Origin: Mycoplasma sp. | GTDB taxonomy: Bacteria > Bacillota_I > Bacilli_A > Mycoplasmatales > Metamycoplasmataceae | Direction of reading: 5' to 3' | NCBI GenBank assembly: GCA_024721275.1 | Contig: JAMPIX010000001.1 | Span: 1 to 64,000, forward strand | Length of the DNA: 64,000 nt | Shown here: positions 1 through 9,163 of the stretch, piece by piece | Layout of the letters: every line of letters starts with the position of its first letter | Numbering within the stretch: position 1 is the stretch's first letter | Made by a program: the position numbers and the translations under genes | The notes under the pieces: generated by a model | Databases searched by the model: none | Told to the model about the DNA's origin: nothing | Seen by the model: only the letters and a program-made list of their open reading frames with translations

Positions 1-210
1 CTGTAGATTATCGTTATGTGACTGTAGAATATTTAAAAGTGGATAATCGTTATGTGACTGTGGAATATTTAACAATAGATTATCGTTATGTGGTTGTAGA
101 ATATTTAACAATAGATTATCATTTGTGACTAGAATATTTAACGATGGATTATCATTTTGCGACGAGACTACATGTATATAACAATAGATTATCGTCATGT
201 AATTGTAAAA
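1..210. repeat. 36-bp minisatellite (host DNA)
   Basis: About five to six degenerate copies of a unit of roughly 36 bp, each beginning attatcgttatgtg and ending aatatttaacaatag, run head to tail from the window start and decay toward position 210. There are no unique spacers between units, so this is a tandem minisatellite and not a CRISPR array. It lies in the eukaryote-like part of the contig, downstream of the two exons on the minus strand, and is probably intronic or intergenic. Confidence 0.8.
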
Positions 211-624
211 ACCTACTTACCGATTCTCCATTTTCTTTTGGACTCTTCTGATGACAAAATATGCCAGTGTCGTTATTGTAACGGCTCCTCCAACAGTACT
301 TGTAGCTATGATTGCTGTCATTTCTATAAAATAAACAAGACGGTAAGTATGCATGGGTTCTGAGACTTGTCTCAATGCTGTAGCAGTTCCAGATCTAGCA
401 AAAGTTTATGTAGTTTGAAGATTGAACGAGTGATGTAGAGACCGAAAACCGAAGTATAACGACATTTATTATACAAATCTATGACATATTGACCACATAG
501 GACAATAAATCAAATAGACGACATATTTCTCACAAATCTAAGTAAAATATACCATGTGTCTCTCACAAATCTGGGCCAAATTGGCTTCAAGAACATTTCT
601 AAGTGTAGCTTACAGATATCTTAC
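211..624. other. Non-coding host DNA
   Basis: No convincing gene is visible. The stretch follows the donor site of the Thr-rich exon on the minus strand, so it is presumably intron or the 3' flank of the partial animal gene. It contains short direct repeats of a 'ctcacaaatct' type near 530-570. Confidence 0.4.
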
Positions 625-1017
625 CTTCGGATGTTAGTTCTGATCCTGAGGATGACGATCCAGCAACCGCAGCCGCCTGTGAAGCTGTAGTTGTGGTCGG
701 TGTGGTGGTGGTTCCGGTGGTGGTGGTGGTTGGAGTTGTAGTGGTTGTTGTTGGAGTGGTAGTAGTTGTTGTTGGAGTGGTAGTAGTTGTAGTTGGAGTG
801 GTAGTGGTTGTTGTTGTTGGAGTGGTGGTTGTTGTTGTAGTTGGAGTGGTGGTGGTGGTGGTTGTTGTTGGAGTGGTGGTTGTTGTTGGAGTGGTGGTGG
901 TGGTGGTGGTGGTGGTAGTAGTGGTAGTGGTGGTAGCACCTCCTCCCCCTTTACCGACAAACACTGTTGTTGTGGTCTGGGCACAGTCGTTTGGCACAGA
1001 AGCAGACGCGGAGTTAT
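625..1017 (-). CDS. Host exon: Thr/Pro-rich mucin-like segment
   Basis: An internal exon of a eukaryotic secreted protein, 131 codons. On the minus strand it is bounded by an acceptor after a T-rich tract (AG at 1019-1018) and a donor AAG|GTAAGA (GT at 624-623). Both junctions fall after the first codon base, so the exon is phase 1-1 and can be inserted or duplicated without breaking frame. The product starts D-N-S-A-S-A-S-V-P-N-D-C, runs through a Gly-rich stretch and then about 75 residues of T5-8 blocks separated by single prolines, ending in a Ser/Ala/Gly-rich tail. Such Thr/Pro runs are typical of O-glycosylated mucin linkers. It follows the VWA exon in the same transcript direction after a 551-bp intron. 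Start and end of the whole gene lie outside the window. Confidence 0.6.
693..938. repeat. GTT/GGT-type trinucleotide low-complexity tract
   Basis: A dense run of tgg/tgt/ggt triplets with periodic 'ggagtggt' units every 18-24 bp. It encodes the T(n)P repeats of the mucin-like exon on the minus strand and can give spurious Val-rich and Pro-rich frames on either strand. Confidence 0.75.
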
Positions 1018-1568
1018 CTAATAATAAATAAAAACTACAATGCTGCTGACGTGCGATTGTGCAATGGTCCAGTCAAACAAAGTTTATAGTAAGATTCACG
1101 CTACATGGAGGAAAAAGAAACAAAAGAAACAGGCAATAATGCTGAAAACAACAGAAATATGAAGTATTGTTGACTTTTCTTATGGTAAAATATGTCAAAA
1201 TATTTATAAACAGAGAGCAGGACAGCCCCTACATGCTTAATAAGAACCTGATCGACTAAAACTTCAAAATAATTTTCAGTGTACCCCTAGTAGGGTTCAG
1301 TCTCTTTTGTAATTACTTCATAATAAATGAAATTCATTGTAAGTGATAGCAGGTAAATGATATATAAATCGAAAAGAACTAATATATCCTGATGAGCAAC
1401 TATTTTCTATTACACCGACTTACATCTTACATAAACAGTATTATCCCATCAGAACAGATCACAATAAGGAATGGAAAGCAGAAACGAAACAGACTAGATC
1501 CCTTCTTTATCAGGAACGAATCTAACTAGATCCTTTCTAAATCTTACTAAACAAAGGTGTATACTTAC
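1018..1568 (-). other. Putative intron between two host exons
   Basis: Runs on the minus strand from the donor ATAG|GTAAGT (GT at 1568-1567) of the VWA exon to the acceptor TTATTAG (1019-1018) of the Thr-rich exon. It has no supported coding content, is AT-rich and contains short T-rich tracts. Both flanking exons are phase 1. Confidence 0.5.
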
Positions 1569-2129
1569 CTATTTTGGTTACGAGTGTCGGCACCAGGTTA
1601 CAGATGTATGTGTATGTCGTAACATACATCACGTTTTGATCATCCGGGTCACTGGCGATGTTGAGCAGTTCCTGTTTGGTGGAGCTGAGGTCGGAGCCTA
1701 CACCAATGGCGTATATGATACTTCCGGATATGGAGCTCCTGATTAGGTCAGCAGCTGCCGTAGTTTGCGCCGCGTTCTGGGACAGTCCGTCCGTTATCAC
1801 GACCACTACCGAATTAGCCGAGCCTCGCGCTCCCTTCCCCGCCGTAAATGAGGTATTCTGTACATAGTTCAGAGCCGTTGCAGTAAACGTGCCGCCATTC
1901 GTGGTTATGGAGGTCTTAAGCCCTTCTAGTGCTGTTAGAACGTCGTTCTGAGTGGTGTGGTCATTCAGAGCAAACTCCTCATTGGAAGTGTCTGAAAAAC
2001 TGACCACTGACACTTGGACATCGCTAGTACCTATGGTCAGTGCGGTGACCACGTCCTTGAGAAAGTTTATCGCTATACTGAAATCCGACTGTGCTATACT
2101 TCCTGATTTGTCTAAAACGATGACCAAAT
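1569..2129 (-). CDS. Host exon: von Willebrand factor A (VWA) domain
   Basis: A single exon encoding a complete VWA domain of about 187 codons. The acceptor is a pyrimidine-rich TTTTTCTATTTCAG ending at 2130 and the donor is ATAG|GTAAGT after 1569. Both boundaries are phase 1, the classic pattern of shuffled extracellular modules. Visible motifs are the MIDAS DxSxS as LVIVLDKSGSI, the downstream MIDAS Thr region (TNGGTFTATAL) and the VVVVITDG strand with its conserved Asp. VWA domains bind ligands through a divalent cation in extracellular matrix, shell-matrix and adhesion proteins. Tryptophan coding is uninformative here, but GC content, introns and codon choice set it apart from the bacterial part. 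An apparent Met further upstream lies in the intron and is not used. Confidence 0.75.
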
Positions 2130-2600
2130 CTGAAATAGAAAAAACGAATAAATGAACGAGACATGTAATACGCATTCCTAATTATCGTAAATTTTATCTT
2201 TTGTTTATCAAGATTGATGATTAATAGAATCTGCTAAGTAGACAGGGATATCAAAAATCGAGTGTTTTGTCAACTCGAGGATTGCCGAGGTTTGACGCCC
2301 AAAATCTATCACAAGGCTTCAGATATCCCTTGTTTATAATTCCAATACAAAATGGTAAACTTCAATTATACAGAAACATTTTCAAAGCGTCGTCATCACG
2401 GGGACGTTAGAGTGCGTAAGAATTAATGACGTTGCCGACTATGATCGCCACATGTATTGATGACGTCACGTCATTATCTAGCGCGTCTGTCTAGCATTTA
2501 CTGTCCCGGTAAAAGACAAAAGACTTATCTTTTCCATAGCAACCATGGGATAAGCCTTTTAGTTATAGGAGAATGATGTGTATGACACTAGTCACAATAT
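2130..2600. other. Non-coding host DNA upstream of the VWA exon
   Basis: Intron sequence upstream of the VWA acceptor on the minus strand, with no coding signal. It holds palindromic scraps around 'atgacgtcacgtcat' near 2460 and mixed-GC sequence unlike the AT-rich bacterial DNA further right. Confidence 0.4.
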
Positions 2601-2772
2601 ACAGTTGTTTCATGCCTTTTCAGTCAACAGTCAAAACTTTTCCCGAGGTGTTGGGACCAACCTGATGAACTGTTTCCGGAGGCCGGAGGTAGAAGGAAAC
2701 AGTTTACAGGGTTGGTCCCAACACCGAGAGAAAGAGTTTTGACTGTTGACTGGAAAGGCATGAAACAACTGT
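2601..2772. repeat. Large imperfect palindrome (foldback/MITE-like element)
   Basis: The left arm begins acagttgtttcatgcc at 2601 and the right arm ends with its reverse complement at 2772. The arms are about 78 bp and match closely with a few mismatches and indels, around a short centre containing ccggaggccgg. They include 'agtcaacagtcaaaac' on the left and 'gttttgactgttgact' on the right. A transcript or single strand would fold into a long hairpin, as foldback or MITE elements of animal genomes do. No target-site duplication was established. Confidence 0.75.
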
Positions 2773-2931
2773 TTTGTTACCTGAACCGCAATCAAAAACT
2801 TATCACTGAACTTCTGGTGAGAAAGGCAAAAAGAATACCGGTATTAGGGTCGATCCAGCGTTGGTGTTTATGACGTCAACATTAAACGTATGCAAACGTT
2901 CCGCCCCGGTCAACAGTCAAACTGTTGATCG
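2773..2931. other. Host flank and chimeric junction
   Basis: Mixed-GC host-like DNA runs to about 2930 and ends with 'gtcaacagtcaaactgttga', which repeats the core of the nearby palindrome arms. Immediately to the right the sequence becomes AT-rich and is in frame with dnaX. The abrupt composition change marks the junction, placed within about 15 bp of 2930. Confidence 0.7.
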
Positions 2932-4086
2932 GCCAATAAGCGAAATTACTTCATTTTTATTTATGCTAATATCTTCATTCTCAAAATTAGTTTCTTCTTC
3001 ATAATTTTCAGATTTTGGATTTGCTACCTTAACTAAAGATAAAATTAATACATTTATATTTGTATTAGATTTTTTAAATTTAAGCATCAAGCTAACTAAC
3101 TCATCCATAATTTTGTATGAGTAATCCAAATCAATTTTTATTTCGTTTATGTCTTGCATTGTTAAAAATGATATTAATGATTGATCATGTGTTTTTTCAT
3201 AAATAACAAATTCTTTAATTATTTCTAAAGTGTTATTTATAAATCAATTAATATTTGCACCGTTGTCCATTAAATCATTTAATAAATGTAAAACTTTATC
3301 AACTTTACCTGCATAAAGATAGTTAAGAATTGTAATTAAATTATGTTTTGACACTAAGCCAAAAACTTGTGAAACAGAATCAAAAGTTAATATTCCGTTT
3401 GAATAAGAAATTACTTGTTCTGCAATTGATAAAGCATCTCTCATTCCACCATGAGCTAATCTACTTATTAACTTTAATGACTCTTGATCATATTTAACAT
3501 TTTCTAATTCAAATATTTTTGTTAATTGTTTTTCAATAATATTGTTTTGAATTCTTTTGAAATTGAATCTTTGAACTCTAGATAAAATTGTTGTTGGTAT
3601 TCTATCAGGTTCAGTTGTTGCCATTATGAAAATAACATTTGTAGGAGGTTCTTCAAGTGTTTTAAGTAATGCATTAAATGCTCCCTTTGAAAGCATATGA
3701 ACTTCATCTATTATGTAAACTTTATTTTTTGAATATGAAGGAGCAAATTTTACTTTTTCTCTTATATCTCTTATTTCACTTACACCATTATTTGAAGCAG
3801 CATCAATTTCGATTATGTCTAATGAAGATAATCTTAAAGATTCTGTACAAGGTTTACATTTTAAACATGGAGAATGATCATCATTTATATTTTCACAATT
3901 TAAAACCATAGCAAATATTTTTGCTAATGATGTTTTTCCAGTTCCTCTTGGTCCTGAAAATAAATATGCATGTCCTACTTTGTTTCTTTCAATAATATTT
4001 TTAAAGGTTGAAACAATATTGTCTTGACCTATTACTTCATTGAAATTTCTTGGTCTATATTTTCTATATAACGTCTTATAACTCAT
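2932..4086 (-). CDS. dnaX: DNA polymerase III subunit gamma/tau, 3' end cut at junction
   Basis: Clamp-loader ATPase that loads the DnaN sliding clamp. The N-terminus carries the DnaX box YRKYRP, Walker A GPRGTGKT at residues 45-52, a four-cysteine zinc site (Cys64, 74, 77, 80), the Walker B region DEVHML and the sensor segment ATTEPDRIP. The ORF needs TGA read as Trp at about 3243 to continue into the C-terminal region. Coding continues to about 2932, where the frame runs into host-like DNA, so the last residues before the stop near 2917 are not genuine. About 385 residues are present, whereas Mollicute DnaX proteins are usually longer. The true end is missing because of the chimeric join. 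It lies downstream of pmbA on the same strand with a 71-bp gap. Confidence 0.93.
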
Positions 4087-4157
4087 TCTAATTTAATGAT
4101 AGCAAAAAGATATTCCTTTTTAACAAGTTATAAGTTAAAACAATCATTTATTTTAAA

Positions 4158-5471
4158 TTAAGCAATATCTAAATCTATTATTCTTGCATATGGAGTAATA
4201 GCTTCATCAAAGTTTAACTCAGATGATAAATTTTTTATATTTTTTATTATTTCAAAGTAATTTCCTGTTGCTATTGCGCCAGTTACAAAATCAGATTGTT
4301 TTCCATCTTTAATTTTAAATCCTTCAATTTCTAAAGAGAAATCACCAGATATACTATTTAATCCAGAATGCAATCCTTTAAATGATGTAATCATGAATCC
4401 ATTATCAACTTTGCTAAATAATTGTTCTTTAGTTTTTTCCCCTGGAAGAATGTACGTAAAGAAACCAGATGGATTATCTCCAGCTGAATTACCTGTTGTT
4501 TTTACATTCATTATTTTTGCACTTTTTATATTATGAAGAAAAGTTTTTAACACACCATTCTTAACAATTTCTTTTCTCTGTGTTGGCATTCCATCAGCAT
4601 CGAAAGTTGAAAATACTTTACCTTTAATATTTACACCTTCATCAACAATTGTAATTTTCTCTGACATTATTTTTTTGCCTAAATCATCTTTGTAAATTGA
4701 TCTTTCATCAATTACACTTCTTGCATTAAAATGTGAAAAATATTGACTTACTAATGTACTGAATGCTCTATTGCTCAATATTGTTTTATATTTACCAGAT
4801 TCAATTTTTGATTTTTTAACTCTTTCTTTTATTTTCTTATCTATTTTATTAATGAATTTATCAATATCTCAATCTTTGTCATTTATTATTTTTTCTCCAT
4901 GAATGATTGTAATTTTATTTCCATCAACATCTAAAAATAACACACCAACTATATTCATAACTTTTGATTGTTTTTCTAATTCTAGTCCATTTGTATTTTC
5001 CATTTTAAAATCACTAAAACTATATGAAAGAGCAGCAATTGTAGTTTCACTTTTTATGTTTTTGTGAAGTTTATTCATTCTATCATTTAACTCTTTTAAA
5101 AGTTCTATTTGAGAATTAGTATCTCTTTTTTCAATATTAAATATTTTAGGATCAACTTTTGGATATATCAATCCTTTTGGTGATATTAATTCTTCCTCTG
5201 TTTCTTTGGTTGTATATTTTGATATATACAATAAATCATCTATTTTTTCTTTTAATTTATTTAAATCATTGCTTTCGATTCCAGTAAATACTTTTCTGTT
5301 TTTCATAATTCCAATCAATGATGTGTTTATTGAAATATTAGCTTCACTTTTTTTAAGAGTTCCACCTTCGAATTCCATTTCTTCAGATAATGAATATGAT
5401 GAATGCATTTGCAATCCATTTATTCCTTTAGATTTTGCATATTCATTTATTAATTTAAAATTGGTTTTCAT
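4158..5471 (-). CDS. pmbA: TldD/PmbA-family protein, TldE-like partner
   Basis: The non-catalytic partner of the TldD/TldE heterodimeric metalloprotease, 437 residues. TldD/E trims unfolded peptides, cleaves leader peptides of some ribosomally made peptides and degrades the CcdA antitoxin in enterobacteria. The protein begins MKTNFKLINEYAKSKG and contains the glycine-rich GNSAGDNPSG and SISGDFS segments typical of the C-terminal domain, but no HExxxH motif, as expected for TldE. A TGA-Trp sits near 4866. The start is fixed by a TAATG overlap with the upstream tldD (stop and start share one base), implying translational coupling. An upstream in-frame Met lies inside tldD and is rejected. Confidence 0.85.
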
Positions 5472-6850
5472 TATTTTCCACCCACTAACATTTTTGAAAC
5501 TCTTATTGTTGGTTGTCCAACAGTTACAGGAATATATCCAGAAGCTGCTCCACATGTTCCTGGTTCATTTTTTAAATCGTTTGCAACCATATCAATGTTA
5601 TAAAGTACTTCATGACCTTTTCCAACTAAAGTTGCACCTTTTACACGCTCTTTGATTTCACCATTTTCTATAATATAACCCTCAGTTACACCAAAATTAA
5701 ATTCGCCAGAAAATGGATCAACTTGACCACCGCCAATTCTTTTTGCATAGAATCCTTTTTTAGTTGATTTTATTATTTCTTCGACAGTTGATTTTCCATT
5801 TCCTATATATGTATTAGACATTCTAGAAGTAGGAGCATATTCATAATCTTGTCTTCTTCCTGTTCCATTTGCTTTTATTTTTAATTTTTTAGAATTAAGT
5901 CTATCAACTAAAAATGTTTTAAGTATTCCTTTTTCTATTAATACAGTTTTTTGTCTTTCGATACCTTCATCATCATATTTTGAAGAACCTCATTTTTGAT
6001 CTAATGTTCCATCATCATAAACAGTAACAATTTCAGGAGCTACTTTTTTGCCAATCTTATCTGCAAATGGTGATAGTCCTAAAACAACACTACTTGCTTC
6101 AAGCGGATGTCCACAAGCTTCATGGAAAAGAGTTCCACCATTTCCGTTTCCTATTATTGTTGTCATTTCACCAGTCTTTATATTTTTTATGTAAAGAAGT
6201 TCAATTGCATCTTTTACTGCAATATCAACATGTTTTTTTCAATCTAGTTCTTTTAAGAACTCTACTGGTCCTTTTCTACTTCTCATTATTTCAACAGATG
6301 TATCATTTAATTTTTCATCTTTAGATTGAACACTAATAACAAAGCCGTTGTATAAGTTTATTTCACTTATAATTGAACCATCAGAATTTGCAAGTGTAAT
6401 TGACTTAGTTGTCATATTAAATGATGAACTTACAACTGAAACACGCTTATCAGTTTTTAATGCTCTTTCATTTGAATCATTAAGTAATTTGTAAATATCT
6501 TCATCTAATTTATCTGATTGATTCTCATACTCAGTTGAATCATCTATATTATTTATATTTGTAAAATCGAAGTCTTTGTTTTTCTTATTTTCTATAGGAA
6601 ATAAATTTTTAGCTAATTCTATGACACTATCAAAATTTAAATCATTAGTTGTTTTAAAAAATTGTTTTTCTCCAATGATCGCTCTAATAGATAAACCAAA
6701 ATTTTCACTAACTGATGCTTTTGATCTTTTCTTATTAATTAATGACATAGATTTATTTCTTGTGTCTTCAAAAAAAACCTCAGCATAATCTGCTCCATTA
6801 TCAATCATTAATTTTATTATTTTTTTATATTGTTCTTTATTAAAATTCAT
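5471..6850 (-). CDS. tldD: TldD-type metalloprotease
   Basis: Catalytic subunit of the TldD/TldE protease, 459 residues. The zinc-binding HExxxH helix is intact as LFHEACGHPLEA in the middle of the protein (about 6100-6130), and the C-terminus has the conserved region with GTCGAASG and GQPTIRVSKMLVGGK. In-frame TGA codons (for example near 6238 and 5990) are tryptophans. The start ATG at 6850 follows a strong Shine-Dalgarno (GCAGGGGGAATT). Its partner pmbA follows with a 1-bp overlap and the SRP RNA gene lies just upstream on the same strand. In a reduced wall-less genome the substrate is unknown; no RiPP precursor is recognisable next door. Confidence 0.88.
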
Positions 6851-6875
6851 AATTCCCCCTGCTAAATTTAAGTTA

Positions 6876-6961
6876 AAAAAAGACCATCACACATAACACT
6901 ACTCGATATGGCTGCTTTATTCCTAACCTGACCAAGTTACAAGGTTGTTATTGCAATGGCA
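6876..6961 (-). ncRNA. ffs: Signal recognition particle RNA (4.5S-like)
   Basis: On the minus strand the sequence holds the signature SRP helix-8 loop: TTGGTCAGG, then TTAGGAATAAAGCAGCC, the Ffh-binding tetraloop and asymmetric loop. The flanks pair: the 5' GCCAT and AATAACA segments match 3' TGTTAT and ATGGT, giving a single hairpin of about 80 nt, the short bacterial form. It ends in a run of seven T, an intrinsic terminator. A TATAAT lies about 6 bp upstream of the inferred 5' end. The product guides membrane and secreted proteins, including the lipoproteins of this region, to the membrane with Ffh and FtsY. Ends are accurate to a few bases. Confidence 0.9.
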
Positions 6962-6966
6962 TAATT

Positions 6967-6973
6967 ATTATAT
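6967..6973 (-). promoter_or_regulatory. -10 box of the SRP RNA gene
   Basis: On the minus strand a TATAAT hexamer stands about 6 nt upstream of the inferred SRP RNA 5' end (GCCATT). No clear -35 hexamer is visible in the AT-rich upstream DNA. Confidence 0.45.
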
Positions 6974-7007
6974 AACATTATATTATTTATAATATAGAAT
7001 ATTTGTT

Positions 7008-7443
7008 ATGAAAGATATCTTAGTAAAGAAAATACCTTTTTCACAACAACTAATTAATTTTAGAAATGAACATTTATATACAGGTCAAAAAAAATCCATC
7101 ATTTGGAAATCCTAAAGTAGATCAAGAATCAACTCACTATGGAGCATTTGAAAATAATATCTTAATTGGAGTTGCGACATTATATAAAGTTCCTGATGAA
7201 GACTCCTTTATTATATATAAAGTAGCAGTTGATAAAGAAATAAGAGGAAAAGGTATTGGTACTTTTTTTATGAAAGAAATATTAAAAGATGTTTTTGATT
7301 GTGAAGAAAATAAAAATTGTGGAATTAAATTATTTGCAAGACCTGGAAGAGAATCTTTTTATCAAAGACTTGGCTTTAATTTAGAAGATGGAATACTAGA
7401 AAGAAATGGTTTTTCACTAAGAGAAATGTCATATAAAAAGTAA
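7008..7443 (+). CDS. GNAT-family N-acetyltransferase, probable frameshift in poly-A
   Basis: Acetyl-CoA-dependent N-acetyltransferase fold; substrate unknown. The main frame (7066-7443) has the acetyl-CoA-binding motif VAVDKEIRGKGIGTFF (Q/RxxGxG/A type) and a C-terminal FYQRLGF block. The natural N-terminus appears to lie in another frame starting at ATG 7008: it encodes LINFRNEHLYTGQ, which matches the usual LRNEVLxPGQ start of this subfamily and joins smoothly to KNPSFGNPKVDQESTHYGAFEN after a +1 shift in the eight-A run at 7087-7094. Either the run carries an extra A (sequence error or slippage mutation), or translation starts at 7066 and gives a shortened protein. Confidence 0.75.
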
Positions 7444-7497
7444 TTAAAATAAATATAAGAGAATGACTATATAAGCTGTGATAAGATAATAAGTATT

Positions 7498-8238
7498 ATG
7501 AAAAATGAAAATTACTTAGTTAAATTAGAAAATATTAATAAACATTATGGCGAAAAACATGTTTTAAAAGATATAAATATGTTAATTAAAAAGGGAGATA
7601 GATTAGCCTTTATCGGTGGAAACGGATCTGGTAAATCTACTACTGTGGAAATAATTGCTGGAATTAGAAAAGCAAGTAGTGGAAAAATATTTTTATCTGA
7701 TGATTTAATTATAGGAATGCAATTTCAAGAATCAAATTACCCAATAGGCGTTACAGTATCCGCATTAATTAATTTTTATATTGAAAATAGTAATATTGAT
7801 ATTTCAAAAGAAGAATTAAATAAATTATTAACTTTATTTAGATTAGATGATTTATTAAAAAAACAAATAATAACAATGTCTGGCGGACAACAACAAAGAT
7901 TAAATATTCTTCTTGCTCTAGTGCATGAACCAAACTTATTAATACTTGATGAATTATCAACTGGTTTAGATATAAAAATAAGAAGAGATCTTAGATCATA
8001 TATAAAAGAATATTTAGAGAAAAAACCGGAATGTGCATTAATTTTAATTACTCATTCAATGGATGAAGTTGAAGATTTATCAGACAAAGTTATTGTCCTT
8101 GATTTCGGAGTAATAACTCATGAAATGAAAACTACTGACATAATGAAAAAATATGGAAGCGTATCTAAATTTGCAAATTCATTATTTGAAGATATGTATG
8201 ATCATGCTGATAACAAGAAGAAAGAAGGCAAAAAATAA
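7498..8238 (+). CDS. ABC-2 type transporter ATP-binding protein
   Basis: Cytoplasmic ATPase of an exporter of drug/lipid/bacteriocin type, 246 residues. The order of motifs is canonical: Walker A GGNGSGKST, a Q-loop at MQFQESNYP, signature MSGGQQQR, Walker B LLILDEL with STGLD, and the switch His in ILITHSMDE. It overlaps the permease gene by one base (TAATG), so the two form one operon. Cargo cannot be deduced. A chitinase-like lipoprotein gene follows 140 bp after the permease but has its own promoter. Confidence 0.92.
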   Translation: MKNENYLVKLENINKHYGEKHVLKDINMLIKKGDRLAFIGGNGSGKSTTVEIIAGIRKASSGKIFLSDDLIIGMQFQESNYPIGVTVSALINFYIENSNIDISKEELNKLLTLFRLDDLLKKQIITMSGGQQQRLNILLALVHEPNLLILDELSTGLDIKIRRDLRSYIKEYLEKKPECALILITHSMDEVEDLSDKVIVLDFGVITHEMKTTDIMKKYGSVSKFANSLFEDMYDHADNKKKEGKK

Positions 8239-9023
8239 TGAAACCACTATTAAGACTTTTACACTCTTATTATATGAAAGGATTCTTCGGACCATTTTTT
8301 GTTATTGTTTTCCCAATTATTCTTTTATTTATTTTAGGAAATGCTTTTGAAGGACAAGCTATATTGTCTCCAGATCCAGATGGATTTATGAGAAATACTG
8401 TTTCAGGAATATTAATTACTGCAGTTATATCAAATGGATTATTTAATGTTCCAGTAATGATTGTTGAATTCAAAAAAACTACAATGATAAAAAGAATTGG
8501 TGCAGCACAAATTTCAAAGAGAAAATTTTTAACAGCAGTATTTACTTATCAAATATTTTGATCTATATTTTCAGTTATTTGAATATTATTTTGAGCTGGA
8601 ATAATAATTTGTACAAAATCCGCTTTTTCATGAAATATAATATTTTCAGAAAATACATTATTAGCTTTACCATACTTAGTTCTTTCATTAATAACAGCAA
8701 TAACAATGGGCCTTTTAATTGTTTCATTAGTTAAAACTCAACAAGGAGTTATTGGAATAAGTAATGTTTTATACTTGCCTATTTCATTTTTATCTGGTTC
8801 ATTCTTTCCAAAAGAACAAATAGATAGTTCTACTACATTAAGTGCAATAACATGAGTTCTTCCAACCAAATATACAGTTGATCCATTTGCCGCAACTTTT
8901 ACAAATGGATGAGACGGAATTAAAGATTTAGGTTGAGAAGCATATGGTTTTCCATTAATTTCTGTTGGAATATCAATTCTTTTCTTAGCTTTTACTATTA
9001 AGAAATTTAAATGAGGTGAATAA
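8238..9023 (+). CDS. ABC-2 type transporter permease
   Basis: Membrane partner of the preceding ATPase, 261 residues with about six hydrophobic segments and the ABC-2 loop VEFKKTTMIKRIGAAQISKRKFL, which couples to the ATPase. Several in-frame TGA codons (from 8559 on) are tryptophans; without code 4 the gene would look broken after 107 residues. It ends KKFKWGE then TAA at 9021. The stop of the ATPase and the start of this gene share a base. Confidence 0.9.
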
Positions 9024-9117
9024 ACTAAATTTTCCTTATTGTTGATTTCAAAATAAATATAAAACTTTTATAAACACTTCTATTTAATAGCATATAAAAA
9101 ATTTATTTTATTGAGAT

Positions 9118-9125
9118 GGTATAAT
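9118..9125 (+). promoter_or_regulatory. Extended -10 promoter of the chitinase-like lipoprotein gene
   Basis: TGGTATAAT is an extended -10 (TGnTATAAT) located 39 bp before the ATG at 9164, followed by a Shine-Dalgarno-like aaaggtg at 9151. No good -35 hexamer is seen, as is common for extended -10 promoters. Confidence 0.5.
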
Positions 9126-9163
9126 TTAGGTAAACTATAAATTATTATATAAAGGTGTTTATT

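Noticed and set aside
1-210. CRISPR-like repeat array
   Set aside because: The 36-bp units abut with no unique spacers, decay in sequence and lie in host DNA with no cas genes.
634-1031. Pro-rich and Val-rich open frames on both strands
   Set aside because: They are frame shadows of the Thr-rich exon's trinucleotide repeat; only the minus-strand T(n)P frame is bounded by splice sites.
2917-2931. Last residues of the dnaX frame (GRSTV)
   Set aside because: They lie past the composition change and are host-like; treating them as DnaX would hide the truncation.
5471-5555. Upstream start for pmbA at 5555
   Set aside because: Those codons lie inside tldD in another frame; the TAATG-coupled ATG at 5471 gives the family N-terminus.
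8553-9023. Apparent early stop of the ABC-2 permease at 8559 as a pseudogene
   Set aside because: The stop is TGA, which is tryptophan in this genome; the frame continues to a TAA at 9021.
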